From positions 38,189 to 102,188 of the forward strand of contig JAEDDH010000013.1 of NCBI GenBank assembly GCA_016293845.1: DNA of 64,000 nucleotides. The letters are read 5' to 3'. The notes beneath the pieces were generated by a model. That model made no database searches. It was not told the DNA's origin and worked only from the letters and a program-made list of their open reading frames with translations. Within the stretch, counting starts at the first letter, position 1; every line of letters begins with the position of its first letter. Positions 16,814-24,308 of the stretch are shown in pieces. The position numbers and the translations under genes are program-made. Origin of the DNA: Bacteroidales bacterium. Lineage in GTDB: Bacteria; Bacteroidota; Bacteroidia; Bacteroidales; UBA3824.

Positions 16814-16865
16814 AACTGCCGGGTAGCAAAGGGGCAAATCTCTTGCGCCAGTGGTCTCGTCAGTT
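16814..16865 (-). promoter_or_regulatory. Possible structured leader of rpsB
   Basis: In the rpsI-rpsB gap the minus strand can pair AACTG (16865-16861) with CAGTT (16818-16814), enclosing a GCAA/TTGC hairpin. A candidate S2-responsive leader; only weak pairing support from one sequence. Confidence 0.28.
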
Positions 16866-16882
16866 TGGATACTAAACTAAAA

Positions 16883-17272
16883 TTATCGCTTGCTGAACTG
16901 GAAGCGTCTGCGTGCGCCAGGACGACCGGGTTTCTTACGTTCAACGACACGGGCGTCGCGACGGAGGAATCCCTCTTTCTTCAAAGCTACGCGGTCTTCG
17001 GGGTTGATTTCAACGAGGGCGCGGGCGATACCTAAGCGGATAGCCTCAGCCTGACCTTTGAAACCACCGCCGCATACGTTTACTTTTACGTCGTAGTTTT
17101 CAGTTTGGTTGATTTGAGCCAAAGCTTGAACTACTACTTGCTGAAACTGCGGCACGGTGAAGTACTCTTTGTAGTCTTTTCCGTTAACTTTGATTTCTCC
17201 TTTGCCGGGAGTTACGAAAACGCGCGCGATAGCGGCTTTTCTTCTGCCTACTTTGTTTGTAACTTCTGCCAT
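16883..17272 (-). CDS. rpsI: 30S ribosomal protein S9
   Basis: Small-subunit protein whose C-terminal tail reaches the P-site tRNA. 129 residues, standard. It ends GRPGARRRFQFSKR, the conserved tail, and starts with KVGRRKAAIARVFVTPGKG. It lies 2 bp downstream of rplM as in nearly all bacteria and is co-transcribed with it. Confidence 0.97.
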   Translation of the reverse strand: MAEVTNKVGRRKAAIARVFVTPGKGEIKVNGKDYKEYFTVPQFQQVVVQALAQINQTENYDVKVNVCGGGFKGQAEAIRLGIARALVEINPEDRVALKKEGFLRRDARVVERKKPGRPGARRRFQFSKR

Positions 17273-17274
17273 GA

Positions 17275-17739
17275 TTATCTAAGATCGTTTAAGTTGATGA
17301 GTTTGGGCTGCTGAGCCTCGTGGGGATGCTGCTCGCCCTGATAAACTTTAAGGTTGTTGCGCAAGATAGCGTCTCCGAGTTTGTTTTTGGGGAGCATACC
17401 TCTTACTGCCTTTTCAATAATGCGCTCCGGACCGTTAACCTTTTTGAAGAAATCTTTTGCGATTTCGATTTTTTGGCCGCCCGGATAGAGAGAGTGGTGA
17501 ACGTACTCTTTCTGAGCCCATTTGTTGCCTGTTAATCTAATTTTTTCTGCGTTGATGACGATAATGTTGTCGCCGCAGTCTACATGCGGTGTGTACGAGG
17601 CTTTGTATTTGCCTCTCAACAGCATGGCCACTTTGGATGCAAAACGGCCCAAAGTCTGGTTGGTCGCGTCTACCAAGAGCCACTCTTTCTGTGCGGTAGC
17701 CTTGTTGAGCGATACTGTTTTGTAACTTAATGAATCCAC
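17275..17739 (-). CDS. rplM: 50S ribosomal protein L13
   Basis: Early-assembly large-subunit protein. 154 residues. The conserved N-terminal half includes WLLVDATNQTLGRFASKVA and GDNIIVINAEKI, then MLPKNKLGDAILRNLKVY-like sequence. First gene of rplM-rpsI-rpsB-tsf, with a perfect -7 element at 17816-17823 about 77 bp before the start codon. Confidence 0.97.
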   Translation of the reverse strand: MDSLSYKTVSLNKATAQKEWLLVDATNQTLGRFASKVAMLLRGKYKASYTPHVDCGDNIIVINAEKIRLTGNKWAQKEYVHHSLYPGGQKIEIAKDFFKKVNGPERIIEKAVRGMLPKNKLGDAILRNNLKVYQGEQHPHEAQQPKLINLNDLR

Positions 17740-17815
17740 TTTTTTTAACTTTTAAAATTTAACTTATTAATTTCTAACTACTTCTATCTGAAGTATGGAT
17801 AATAAATCGGACGTG

Positions 17816-17823
17816 CAAAATTA
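17816..17823 (-). promoter_or_regulatory. -7 promoter element of the rplM operon
   Basis: Minus strand TAATTTTG matches TAnnTTTG exactly. No -33 TTTG is seen, so strength is uncertain. Confidence 0.5.
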
Positions 17824-17905
17824 TGGATAATATTTTTAACAGAAAAATGTTTTTTGCATTTTTTTTCTAATTATAAAAAATTTGAATTATCAGCGGGCAG
17901 AAAAA

Positions 17906-17935
17906 AACCGCCTGCATTTTTCCGCAGGCGGTTTT
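17906..17935 (-). terminator. Terminator after DUF6261 gene
   Basis: 10-bp stem AACCGCCTGC / GCAGGCGGTT with an 8-nt loop. The minus-strand 3' side runs into T7. Confidence 0.85.
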
Positions 17936-17983
17936 CACAAATAATTAATTATACGCTTTAAATTTAGAAAAATGAAAAAAGCA

Positions 17984-18739
17984 TTAACAGTTTTCTATAT
18001 TGGTTTCAGGCTCGGCGGTGTCAACGGGTTGGCTGACAGTCTCTGAATTTTCGCCTTCTTTTTTGATGTGAGGATAAAGCATTGCGAATTTAGCAATTAC
18101 ACCGTTAACCTCGTCGATAAAGCTGACGTATTTTTCGGGTTCAAGAATCGACACACCATTGATGTAAGTTACAAGGTTTTTGTACGATTCGGTAGCCTGA
18201 TTACGAGTTTTGGCAATAGATCCGAGAATGCTTACGCTGTATTGGTTCCGTTCGTTGTAGAGGGTTACAAATTCTACGCCTGTGTTGGCGAGGGCGTCCA
18301 CGATATCGTCTACAAGAATTGCCTGAAGCACAGATTTGCCAAGTTTAAGCAAGTCGTCGACGATATGGTTGATTTTGACAGCGTTATCCACGTACGAGGC
18401 GTTGATTACACCATATTTGGCTATCACTGTATGGATTTTAGAAGCAGCGGCACTACGGCCGGCGTCGATACTCGACATAAAGCCTTTAGAAACAAGGTTG
18501 ATAGAGTCTACATACTTTTTCATTTTGGTAACTGTTTCTACAATCACCTTTGTACGTTCAACCGTACTGTCGTTTTGCAAAGTGGCGCTAAATGCCTTGA
18601 TGTCTTGTTCAAGATTTGCAAACAATTCGTTTTTGCTTTCAGAATCAACCATCTTAGACGATTCGATTACCTGCGACAGGAAAGCTACTGTTTCGCGATT
18701 ACTTAAACGCGCAGAATTTAAAAAATTAATTTTACTCAT
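17984..18739 (-). CDS. DUF6261-like protein
   Basis: 251 residues, all helical in appearance, without signal peptide or membrane segment. It starts KINFLNSARLSNRETVAFL and ends in a Glu/Pro/Thr-rich tail. The shape and opening phrase match the Bacteroidales DUF6261 family, whose function is unknown. It is a single-gene unit with a perfect promoter at 18894-18925, an unusually long leader of about 150 nt, and a strong terminator. A 42-bp tandem repeat lies 315 bp upstream. Confidence 0.7.
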   Translation of the reverse strand: MSKINFLNSARLSNRETVAFLSQVIESSKMVDSESKNELFANLEQDIKAFSATLQNDSTVERTKVIVETVTKMKKYVDSINLVSKGFMSSIDAGRSAAASKIHTVIAKYGVINASYVDNAVKINHIVDDLLKLGKSVLQAILVDDIVDALANTGVEFVTLYNERNQYSVSILGSIAKTRNQATESYKNLVTYINGVSILEPEKYVSFIDEVNGVIAKFAMLYPHIKKEGENSETVSQPVDTAEPETNIENC

Positions 18740-18893
18740 TACTTAAAAATTTTTGTTGTTGTATAAAAATGTTTTGTTTAATATAAAATTTTGCCGCCAG
18801 TTGTCGTACTCGGCTGCCGGACGTTTTCTCTATATTTAAAGTTGTCTACTATGTTAGTTCGGTCTTACGCCTTTCTGATTTTTTTTGACACTG

Positions 18894-18925
18894 CAAAGAT
18901 AATATAAAAAAATCAAATCTCCAAA
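18894..18925 (-). promoter_or_regulatory. Promoter of DUF6261 gene
   Basis: Minus strand -33 TTTG (18925-18922), 20-nt spacer, -7 TATCTTTG (18901-18894). Expected start near 18887, about 150 nt before the start codon. The leader contains a small GC-rich hairpin region but no family I recognise. Confidence 0.72.
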
Positions 18926-19054
18926 CTTTTATTATACTTTTTAACAGCTTTTTTTTATTTTTTTCTAAAATCACTTTTACAGCATATTGTAAGCGATGTT
19001 ATTTTTTAAATATTTTTTGATATTTTTTACATAATAATTAGAATTTATAAAAAA

Positions 19055-19261
19055 ATGGCGTTCATTGTGGGTAATTTGGATAGTTTGCAGCTAAAATTGG
19101 CGTTAATGGTGGGCAATTCGGATAGCTTGCTCCAAAAATTGGCGTTAATGGCGGGCAATTTGGATAGCTTGCTTCAAAACTTGGCGTTAATGGCGGGCAA
19201 TTTGGATAGCTTGTTTCAAAACTTGGCGTTAATGGCGGGGCGGATGGATACAATAATTTGA
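19055..19261 (+). repeat. 42-bp tandem repeat, open in frame as 14-residue repeats
   Basis: About four and a half copies of a 42-bp unit (core GGCGTTAATGGCGGGCAATT), with the middle copies nearly identical and the first and last diverged. Because 42 is a multiple of three, the plus strand stays open from ATG 19055 to 19261 as a 68-residue chain of LALMAGNLDSLLQN-type repeats. The minus strand is also open as a Pro-rich chain (PPLTPSFEASYPNC). No promoter or upstream signal favours either reading. It could be a small repeat protein, or noncoding satellite-like DNA. Confidence 0.7.
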
Positions 19262-19334
19262 AACATAATGGTAATCGTCGAGGGTTTGTATGTTGATATC
19301 TTAAAAAATATGCTCCCGCTAATGATTTTTTTCG

Positions 19335-19342
19335 TAACTTTG
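19335..19342 (+). promoter_or_regulatory. Isolated -7 element without an obvious gene
   Basis: TAACTTTG matches the consensus. Downstream there is only an 11-codon reading frame (ATG at 19393), then AT-rich sequence up to the convergent DUF2752 gene. Apart from this element the stretch 19262-19472 shows nothing I can support. Confidence 0.25.
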
Positions 19343-19472
19343 GGTTGTGATATACACACCTTATATATTATAGTAACCGAAACTTAAATAATTATGATCA
19401 TCAGGCACTTTACCGGCAACAACTTGTAGAAATTTAGTTTCTTCTGTGATTTCGGCACATTGTATGCATAAA

Positions 19473-19865
19473 TTAAAAATCCCAAATATTCCTCGCAATC
19501 CAAAAAACGAATATAGCCACCACCGCCGTCAGAGTGCTGACATAGCTTTTGAGGGCGGAGGCTGTGCGGGGAAATTTTTTGCAAAAACGTCGGCTGTTGT
19601 GAGCCAAAAATAGCAATATAATATACGGCACAGATATAAAAGCAAGGGCGTTTTGCTTAAAAGCTCCGATAAAATCACTGTGCAGCAAGTGATGGAGTGC
19701 ACGCTGGGTGCCGCAACCCGGACATTTATAGCCTGTGAGCACATAGAATCCGCATTTGGGAAACGACACAGAACTATTTTCAGGGTCAAAAACAGTGTAA
19801 AATACCACCGCCCCGACCACTAACAAAACAAATATTATAGTTAGCAGAATAGAAGTCTTCTTCAT
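19473..19865 (-). CDS. DUF2752 membrane protein
   Basis: 130 residues from the ATG at 19865. A start at 19910 is possible but would place the coding sequence across a terminator hairpin. It has an N-terminal hydrophobic helix, then the family signature LTGYKCPGCGTQRALHHLL with its paired cysteines, and two more membrane segments. The function of DUF2752 is unknown. It lies downstream of a GYF/dispanin gene; small membrane proteins of these two kinds are often neighbours in Bacteroidota. Confidence 0.83.
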   Translation of the reverse strand: MKKTSILLTIIFVLLVVGAVVFYTVFDPENSSVSFPKCGFYVLTGYKCPGCGTQRALHHLLHSDFIGAFKQNALAFISVPYIILLFLAHNSRRFCKKFPRTASALKSYVSTLTAVVAIFVFWIARNIWDF

Positions 19866-19870
19866 ACCAT

Positions 19871-19906
19871 CAAAAAAGGCTGCGACAGGAAAAACCGCCG
19901 CAGCCT
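19871..19906 (-). terminator. Hairpin with T-run between dispanin gene and DUF2752
   Basis: Minus strand AGGCTGCG / CGCAGCCT stem (8 bp) around a 14-nt loop, followed by T6. It ends only 6 nt before the DUF2752 start codon, so it is either the terminator of the upstream gene or a leader attenuator. Confidence 0.7.
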
Positions 19907-19943
19907 GCACTATTTAACACGCTTTTTATATACATTAATAAGA

Positions 19944-20453
19944 TTAAAAAGCACCGGCACCTGCCGCCACCACAAACATCAAAATGTAGAGTACAATAAA
20001 CACAACAGAGCCTATAATGCCTACAAGAGAGAGGGTTTTAGCAGTCTTTGCTTTTTTAACCGCACCATCGTAATCACCGCTCTTATAAGCAGTATCAGAC
20101 TGCAACGACATCACCAATGCTATGATACCAAGAACCTGACAAAGGAAGATAGTAATAATAGACAAAACCATGTGGTTGTCGGGCTTTGGTGGCATAGAAC
20201 CGCCCATATTTGTATTGTACTGAGGCTGCTGGTACGGAGAAGCACTGCTCTGCATCTGCGGCTGAGGTTGTGGCTGAGACTGAACAGAGAATCCAAGTTG
20301 ATACATCAATTCGGGTAGTTGCGACACGGTCTGCCAATTGGCCATACCCTCAGCCCAAACATATGTGCCGGGAGCTACTACTCCGCGCATTTGATCTAAT
20401 GAAACAGGACCGACTTGGTGGTCGCCATTTCTGTAATAGTACATCTTATTCAT
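19944..20453 (-). CDS. GYF_2 domain plus CD225/dispanin membrane protein
   Basis: 169 residues in two parts. Residues 1-55 are a GYF_2 (DUF4339) module (YYYRNGDHQVGPVSLDQM, then WAEGMANWQTVSQLPEL). A Gln/Pro/Ser-rich linker leads to a two-helix CD225/dispanin domain at about 95-165 (LCQVLGIIALVMSLQSDTAY, with the AKKA-type loop). The GYF part should be cytoplasmic and may bind proline-rich peptides. Role unknown. It starts 20 bp after hom and may be transcribed with it. Confidence 0.82.
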   Translation of the reverse strand: MNKMYYYRNGDHQVGPVSLDQMRGVVAPGTYVWAEGMANWQTVSQLPELMYQLGFSVQSQPQPQPQMQSSASPYQQPQYNTNMGGSMPPKPDNHMVLSIITIFLCQVLGIIALVMSLQSDTAYKSGDYDGAVKKAKTAKTLSLVGIIGSVVFIVLYILMFVVAAGAGAF

Positions 20454-20473
20454 TATTTCAGAGATTTTATTAA

Positions 20474-21790
20474 TTAAAACAATATCGGAAGCACTTTAGG
20501 TTCTTCTAAAAGAAGGTCTTTATTTAAAGACTTGATTTCTTCGATAGCTTTTTCAATTTGTTCAATGGTGCTTGAGGCAGTCTCGATAGAAAAATCGGCA
20601 GTTTCGCCGCTAAATCGGTTGTGGCTGACTGTTTCGATATTAATCTGCTGATTGCCGATAGCTGTGGTAATCAAGCCCGTAGTGCCGGGAAGATTCTTGG
20701 TTTTGAACGACACCAGATAGGGGAACTGAATTTTTTTGGCATCTCCCAAAGAGAAATTGTTCTTTTCGGTGTAAGTATCAGATTGTCCGTGGCGTGCAAT
20801 AAACACAATGTCGGATACAATCGACATAGCAGTTTCGCTGCTGCCCGCGCCCTTGCCGATAAAGAAATGAGTTTTGGAATATTCAGCATCGAGTTTCACA
20901 GCGTTAACAGCGAAGTTTACGCTGGAAAGAATATTGTCGTTCTTTACAGCCATAGGACGGACGGTGGCAAAAATCTGATTGCCTTCGCGTTTGGCCATAC
21001 AGATAAGCTTGATAGAAGCGTTGATTTCAGAAGCAAAGTCGATGTCGTTTTTAGTGATATTCTCAATGCCTGTACGGGCGAGTCGCTCCATCGGAACGTC
21101 GATACCGAAAGCGAGTTTGATCAAGAGAATAAGCTTGTGGCTTGCGTCGCCGCCGTTGATATCGAGCGAGGGGTCGGCCTCGGCATATCCGTTGTGCTGA
21201 GCAAGTTTGAGAGCCGAGTCAAAATCGAGCCCCTTCTGCTGCATCTGTGTGAGGATATAGTTGCTGGTGCCGTTAAAAATACCGCACACCTCGTTGATAA
21301 TGTCGCCGGTGAAACTCTCTTTGATACCTTTTATAATAGGAATAGCACCGCAAACAGCAGCCTCGTATCCGATTTTCACATTTTGTTTTTCAGCCTCCAA
21401 AAAAATATCCACTCCGCGCTCGGCAAGCAGGGCCTTGTTGGCTGTTACAATGTTTTTGCCATTGTGCACCACGCCGAAACAGGTGTCGTGCACAAAGTTA
21501 GAAGTGCCGCCCATAGTTTCTACCACCACGTCGATGTCGGGGTCGGCAAGCACTGTCTGAATATTTTTGGCGGCATCTCCGCGGCTGACTTCTGAGCCTT
21601 GGCCAATGAAATATTTCTTGTCGAGTCCAAAACGCTGGATAGCGGCAGGCGGATTAAGTTCGGCAATATATTTAAGGTTGATTTCGCGGCCTGCGCGTTT
21701 AGAAAGCAGGTCTTTCTGTTCGGTAAGAATCTTGGCTACGCCCCCTCCTACGGTACCGCAGCCCAATATTGCAATGTTTAACGGTTTCAT
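20474..21790 (-). CDS. hom: Homoserine dehydrogenase with ACT domain
   Basis: Reduces aspartate semialdehyde to homoserine for threonine and methionine synthesis. 438 residues: NAD(P) Rossmann motif ILGCGTVGGGVAKIL at the N-terminus; the catalytic core with GIFNGTSNYILTQM and the substrate loop GYAEADPSLDINGGDA; and a C-terminal ACT domain at about 350-430 (LPGTTGLITTAIGNQQINIE), suggesting feedback control by threonine. A stand-alone enzyme, not fused to aspartokinase. The 240-bp divergent region upstream shows no recognisable riboswitch. Confidence 0.95.
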   Translation of the reverse strand: MKPLNIAILGCGTVGGGVAKILTEQKDLLSKRAGREINLKYIAELNPPAAIQRFGLDKKYFIGQGSEVSRGDAAKNIQTVLADPDIDVVVETMGGTSNFVHDTCFGVVHNGKNIVTANKALLAERGVDIFLEAEKQNVKIGYEAAVCGAIPIIKGIKESFTGDIINEVCGIFNGTSNYILTQMQQKGLDFDSALKLAQHNGYAEADPSLDINGGDASHKLILLIKLAFGIDVPMERLARTGIENITKNDIDFASEINASIKLICMAKREGNQIFATVRPMAVKNDNILSSVNFAVNAVKLDAEYSKTHFFIGKGAGSSETAMSIVSDIVFIARHGQSDTYTEKNNFSLGDAKKIQFPYLVSFKTKNLPGTTGLITTAIGNQQINIETVSHNRFSGETADFSIETASSTIEQIEKAIEEIKSLNKDLLLEEPKVLPILF

Positions 21791-22030
21791 TTATGTGTAT
21801 AAAAATTAACGGTGCAATTTAATAATAATTTTTGTTAATAACCCTCATCGGGAGCAAAGTTTTTTCATAAAAAGGAAAATCTTTTTTTTGACAAAAAAAT
21901 TTTGTAGTTTGATTTATTAATAGTATATTGCAGTGGTAAAAAAATCAAGTGAGACAATAGGGAAATTGCATTATTATCAACTAATTGCAAATTTTAATTA
22001 TACAAACAACTACTCAAACTCAAAGCCGTT

Positions 22031-22531
22031 ATGGAAAAATTGAATATCTTGGCAGCTGCTTTAATCATACTTTTAACGATACCCGGATGCAGCAGCTCTG
22101 TCCCACATTCGGGATTAGAGGCTCAAAACACCGGAACAGAAGCCACAACTCCGGTTGCCGACCAATCAACGTTGATCGACACTATAGACCAATATGTAAA
22201 CACCATACGCGAACATGGCGACCAATTTGACTTTAAGCGTACCAAAATAGACAACGGATATGCCGTAGTGTGCGCGCTCAATGGCGATGTGGTAAAGGTA
22301 TCGATACTCGACAGCATTGGCTGCAGCACCGATTATTACATCCGCTCGTCGCAACCTGTATTTATGAACCGCAATGTGTTTTTTGACGTGGACTCGTCGT
22401 ATATGGAAAGCGCATACTACATCGACGGCAAGGTATACAAATATTTTTGCGATGGATTTGAAATAACAGACAAGGCCGCCGTGGATCAGATTACACTCTT
22501 AACCCGCAACGACCTTGCAGCCAAACTATAA
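22031..22531 (+). CDS. Putative lipoprotein, unknown family
   Basis: 166 residues with a lipoprotein signal peptide: hydrophobic core LAAALIILLTIPG, then the lipobox cysteine at about residue 20 (IPGCSSS). The mature part has a Thr/Ala-rich linker, then a roughly 100-residue domain with acidic and aromatic residues. No known domain recognised. It is transcribed divergently from hom and converges on fabG with a 15-bp gap. Likely anchored in the outer membrane or exported to the surface. Confidence 0.75.
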   Translation: MEKLNILAAALIILLTIPGCSSSVPHSGLEAQNTGTEATTPVADQSTLIDTIDQYVNTIREHGDQFDFKRTKIDNGYAVVCALNGDVVKVSILDSIGCSTDYYIRSSQPVFMNRNVFFDVDSSYMESAYYIDGKVYKYFCDGFEITDKAAVDQITLLTRNDLAAKL

Positions 22532-22546
22532 TCCGCTAAAAATTAA

Positions 22547-23275
22547 TCAGCCCATCAGGCCGCCGGTGATGGCGATACATTCGCCGGTGATATAAGCTGC
22601 TGCATCCGAAGCAAGGAAGGCGACAAGCTCGGCCACCTCGTCGGCCTGGCCAAAACGTCCGAGGGCGATAGTTTTGATAAGTTCTTCTTCGTTGAGGCCT
22701 TCGGTCATATCTGTGCGGATAAAACCGGGAGCAACGGCATTGACTGTGATATTCTTTTTACCCACCTCTTTTGAAAGGGCTTTGGTGGCAGCGATGACAG
22801 CACCCTTAGAAGCCGAATAGTTGGTTTGTCCGGGTAAGCCGATCAAGCCCGACACCGATGCCATATTGATAATACGTCCGTGTTTTTTGCGGACCATTTT
22901 TGACAACACAGCACGGGTAACATTGTAGAAACCGTTGATAGTGATAGTGGTAACGGCAGCCCAATCTTCTTTTGGCATAAGGGGCAGAAGGTTGTCTTTG
23001 CGTATGCCGGCGTTGTTTACAAGCACGTCGATATATTCGCCCTTGTTGTCGTTCATCCATTTTTCAATGGCTGCAGTGGTTTCTTCGTAGTTGGCAACAT
23101 CGAATTTTATTAATTCGCCCTCCTGACCGGCCTGTTTGGTAAGTTCAAGTGTCTCTTGGGCCTTTGCCTGGTTCGACACATAGTTGATAAGCACCTTGTA
23201 TCCTTGGCTTGCAAGTTTGATGCAGATTGCGCGTCCAAGACCGCGGCTTCCTCCTGTTACTAATGCGTATTTCAT
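22547..23275 (-). CDS. fabG: 3-oxoacyl-ACP reductase of polyene-cluster type
   Basis: NADPH-dependent ketoreductase, 242 residues, short-chain dehydrogenase fold. The cofactor motif is TGGSRGLGR and the catalytic set is Ser140, Tyr153 and Lys157 (NYSASKGAV). It opens with MKYALVTGGSRG and ends in an Ile-Thr-Gly-Gly-Leu tail, like the FabG proteins of aryl-polyene/flexirubin clusters rather than the housekeeping enzyme. It lies 12 bp downstream of ftsX. The cluster at 7-14.4 kb lacks exactly this activity, so it is the natural partner. Confidence 0.88.
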   Translation of the reverse strand: MKYALVTGGSRGLGRAICIKLASQGYKVLINYVSNQAKAQETLELTKQAGQEGELIKFDVANYEETTAAIEKWMNDNKGEYIDVLVNNAGIRKDNLLPLMPKEDWAAVTTITINGFYNVTRAVLSKMVRKKHGRIINMASVSGLIGLPGQTNYSASKGAVIAATKALSKEVGKKNITVNAVAPGFIRTDMTEGLNEEELIKTIALGRFGQADEVAELVAFLASDAAAYITGECIAITGGLMG

Positions 23276-23287
23276 ATTGTTATGGTG

Positions 23288-24178
23288 TTAATAATAAAGT
23301 TCGTCTTCGTCGGCAAGAATATATTTGCGGGTGTAGTACCATGTGGTAACAAGGCTCAAGGCTAATCCCATCAATACTATTACCAGCAGTGTGGTAGGAA
23401 ACGCGGTGACAGCCGCAACACCCTCGACAATTTTTTCGATAAACTTAACTGTCAAAGTTAAACATAAAATTGCAAACGCAATAGAAAACAAGGATTGAAA
23501 AAATGCTCGTTTTAGATAGGGTTTGCTTACATTCCATGTAGTGGCGCCAATAAGTTTGGCTGTGCGTATGTCGAACCTCTTACCCGATAGCTGCAACCTT
23601 ACGGTGTTACTAATAAAGATAATAGTAATAATTAACAAAAGCACACTCACAGTAAAGACAATAGAAGAAATTTTGTTAAGCACCGAAGTAGAATTGCGCC
23701 AAACATTGTGAGGGAAATTAACCTCGTCGACCACATTGTTGGTTTTAAGGCGTTTGCTCAGCGATTTGATACTGTCGAGAGTGGCGTAACCGCTGTTGAG
23801 TTTTACCTCTATACGCGACATAAGCGGATTTTTGCCATCGAGAATAGCCACAAAATCTTCACCGAGTTCTTCTTTGAGTTCGTCGGCAGCATCGTCTTTG
23901 GATATAAACTTGCTATCGCGCACAAACGGATAGGCGGCCAACTGCTTGCGAAATTGCTCAATAGAAGCCAAACTGCTGTTGTCGTTTAAAGTGACGGTAA
24001 GTTTGATATTGCTGCGAAACATATCGCTGATATGCTGTGTATTAAACATCAGCATACAAAAAAGCCCCGACATATACAGCACCAACGCAATACAGATCGT
24101 GGTGGATATGGTAGACATAAATAATTTGCGCCTATAAAACTTATTTGCCGAAGGGCGCGGATTTTCTGTTTGTTCCAT
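23288..24178 (-). CDS. ftsX: Cell division protein FtsX
   Basis: Permease-like half of the FtsE-FtsX complex that controls septal peptidoglycan hydrolases. 296 residues from the ATG at 24178; upstream in-frame codons overlap the promoter. A short cytoplasmic N-terminus and first membrane helix (residues ~22-45) precede a periplasmic domain with FtsX-typical NIKLTVTLND and SFPFVRDSKFISKDDA-like sequence. Three C-terminal helices follow. ftsE is not adjacent, as is usual in Bacteroidota. Followed by fabG instead of the usual DUF3098-uppP. Confidence 0.92.
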   Translation of the reverse strand: MEQTENPRPSANKFYRRKLFMSTISTTICIALVLYMSGLFCMLMFNTQHISDMFRSNIKLTVTLNDNSSLASIEQFRKQLAAYPFVRDSKFISKDDAADELKEELGEDFVAILDGKNPLMSRIEVKLNSGYATLDSIKSLSKRLKTNNVVDEVNFPHNVWRNSTSVLNKISSIVFTVSVLLLIITIIFISNTVRLQLSGKRFDIRTAKLIGATTWNVSKPYLKRAFFQSLFSIAFAILCLTLTVKFIEKIVEGVAAVTAFPTTLLVIVLMGLALSLVTTWYYTRKYILADEDELYY

Positions 24179-24220
24179 TTTTTTTGATTCCTTGACGTTC
24201 CTTGTAGTAGTAATTTGTTG

Positions 24221-24228
24221 CAAATATA
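24221..24228 (-). promoter_or_regulatory. -7 promoter element of ftsX-fabG
   Basis: Minus strand TATATTTG, 43 bp before the FtsX start. A TTTG lies 23 nt further upstream (24255-24252), slightly wide. Confidence 0.55.
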
Positions 24229-24275
24229 AACACAATTCTGTAAATTTGCGGCAAAAAGGTAAAAAATTATTTCCT

Positions 24276-24283
24276 TACCTTTG
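24276..24283 (+). promoter_or_regulatory. -7 promoter element of gmd-fcl
   Basis: TACCTTTG, a perfect -7 match 26 bp before the gmd start codon. A second candidate TAAATTTG lies at 24241-24248. Confidence 0.5.
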
Positions 24284-24308
24284 TAATAAATTATCAGCAT
24301 TAAAAACT

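Noticed and set aside
19062..19253. Pro-rich minus-strand protein over the tandem repeat
   Set aside because: Open only because the unit is a multiple of three; no promoter or start context. Kept as a note in the repeat entry.
19055..19261. CRISPR-like array
   Set aside because: The 42-bp units are directly joined with no unique spacers, and no cas genes are present.
20621..21595. Long plus-strand frame opposite hom
   Set aside because: Antisense to a fully conserved homoserine dehydrogenase; no known motifs.
21791..22030. Riboswitch or attenuator upstream of hom
   Set aside because: AT-rich with no recognisable aptamer or Thr/Ile/Met-rich leader peptide.
24192..24308. N-terminal extension of gmd
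   Set aside because: It covers the -7 element at 24276-24283; the conserved protein begins at 24309.
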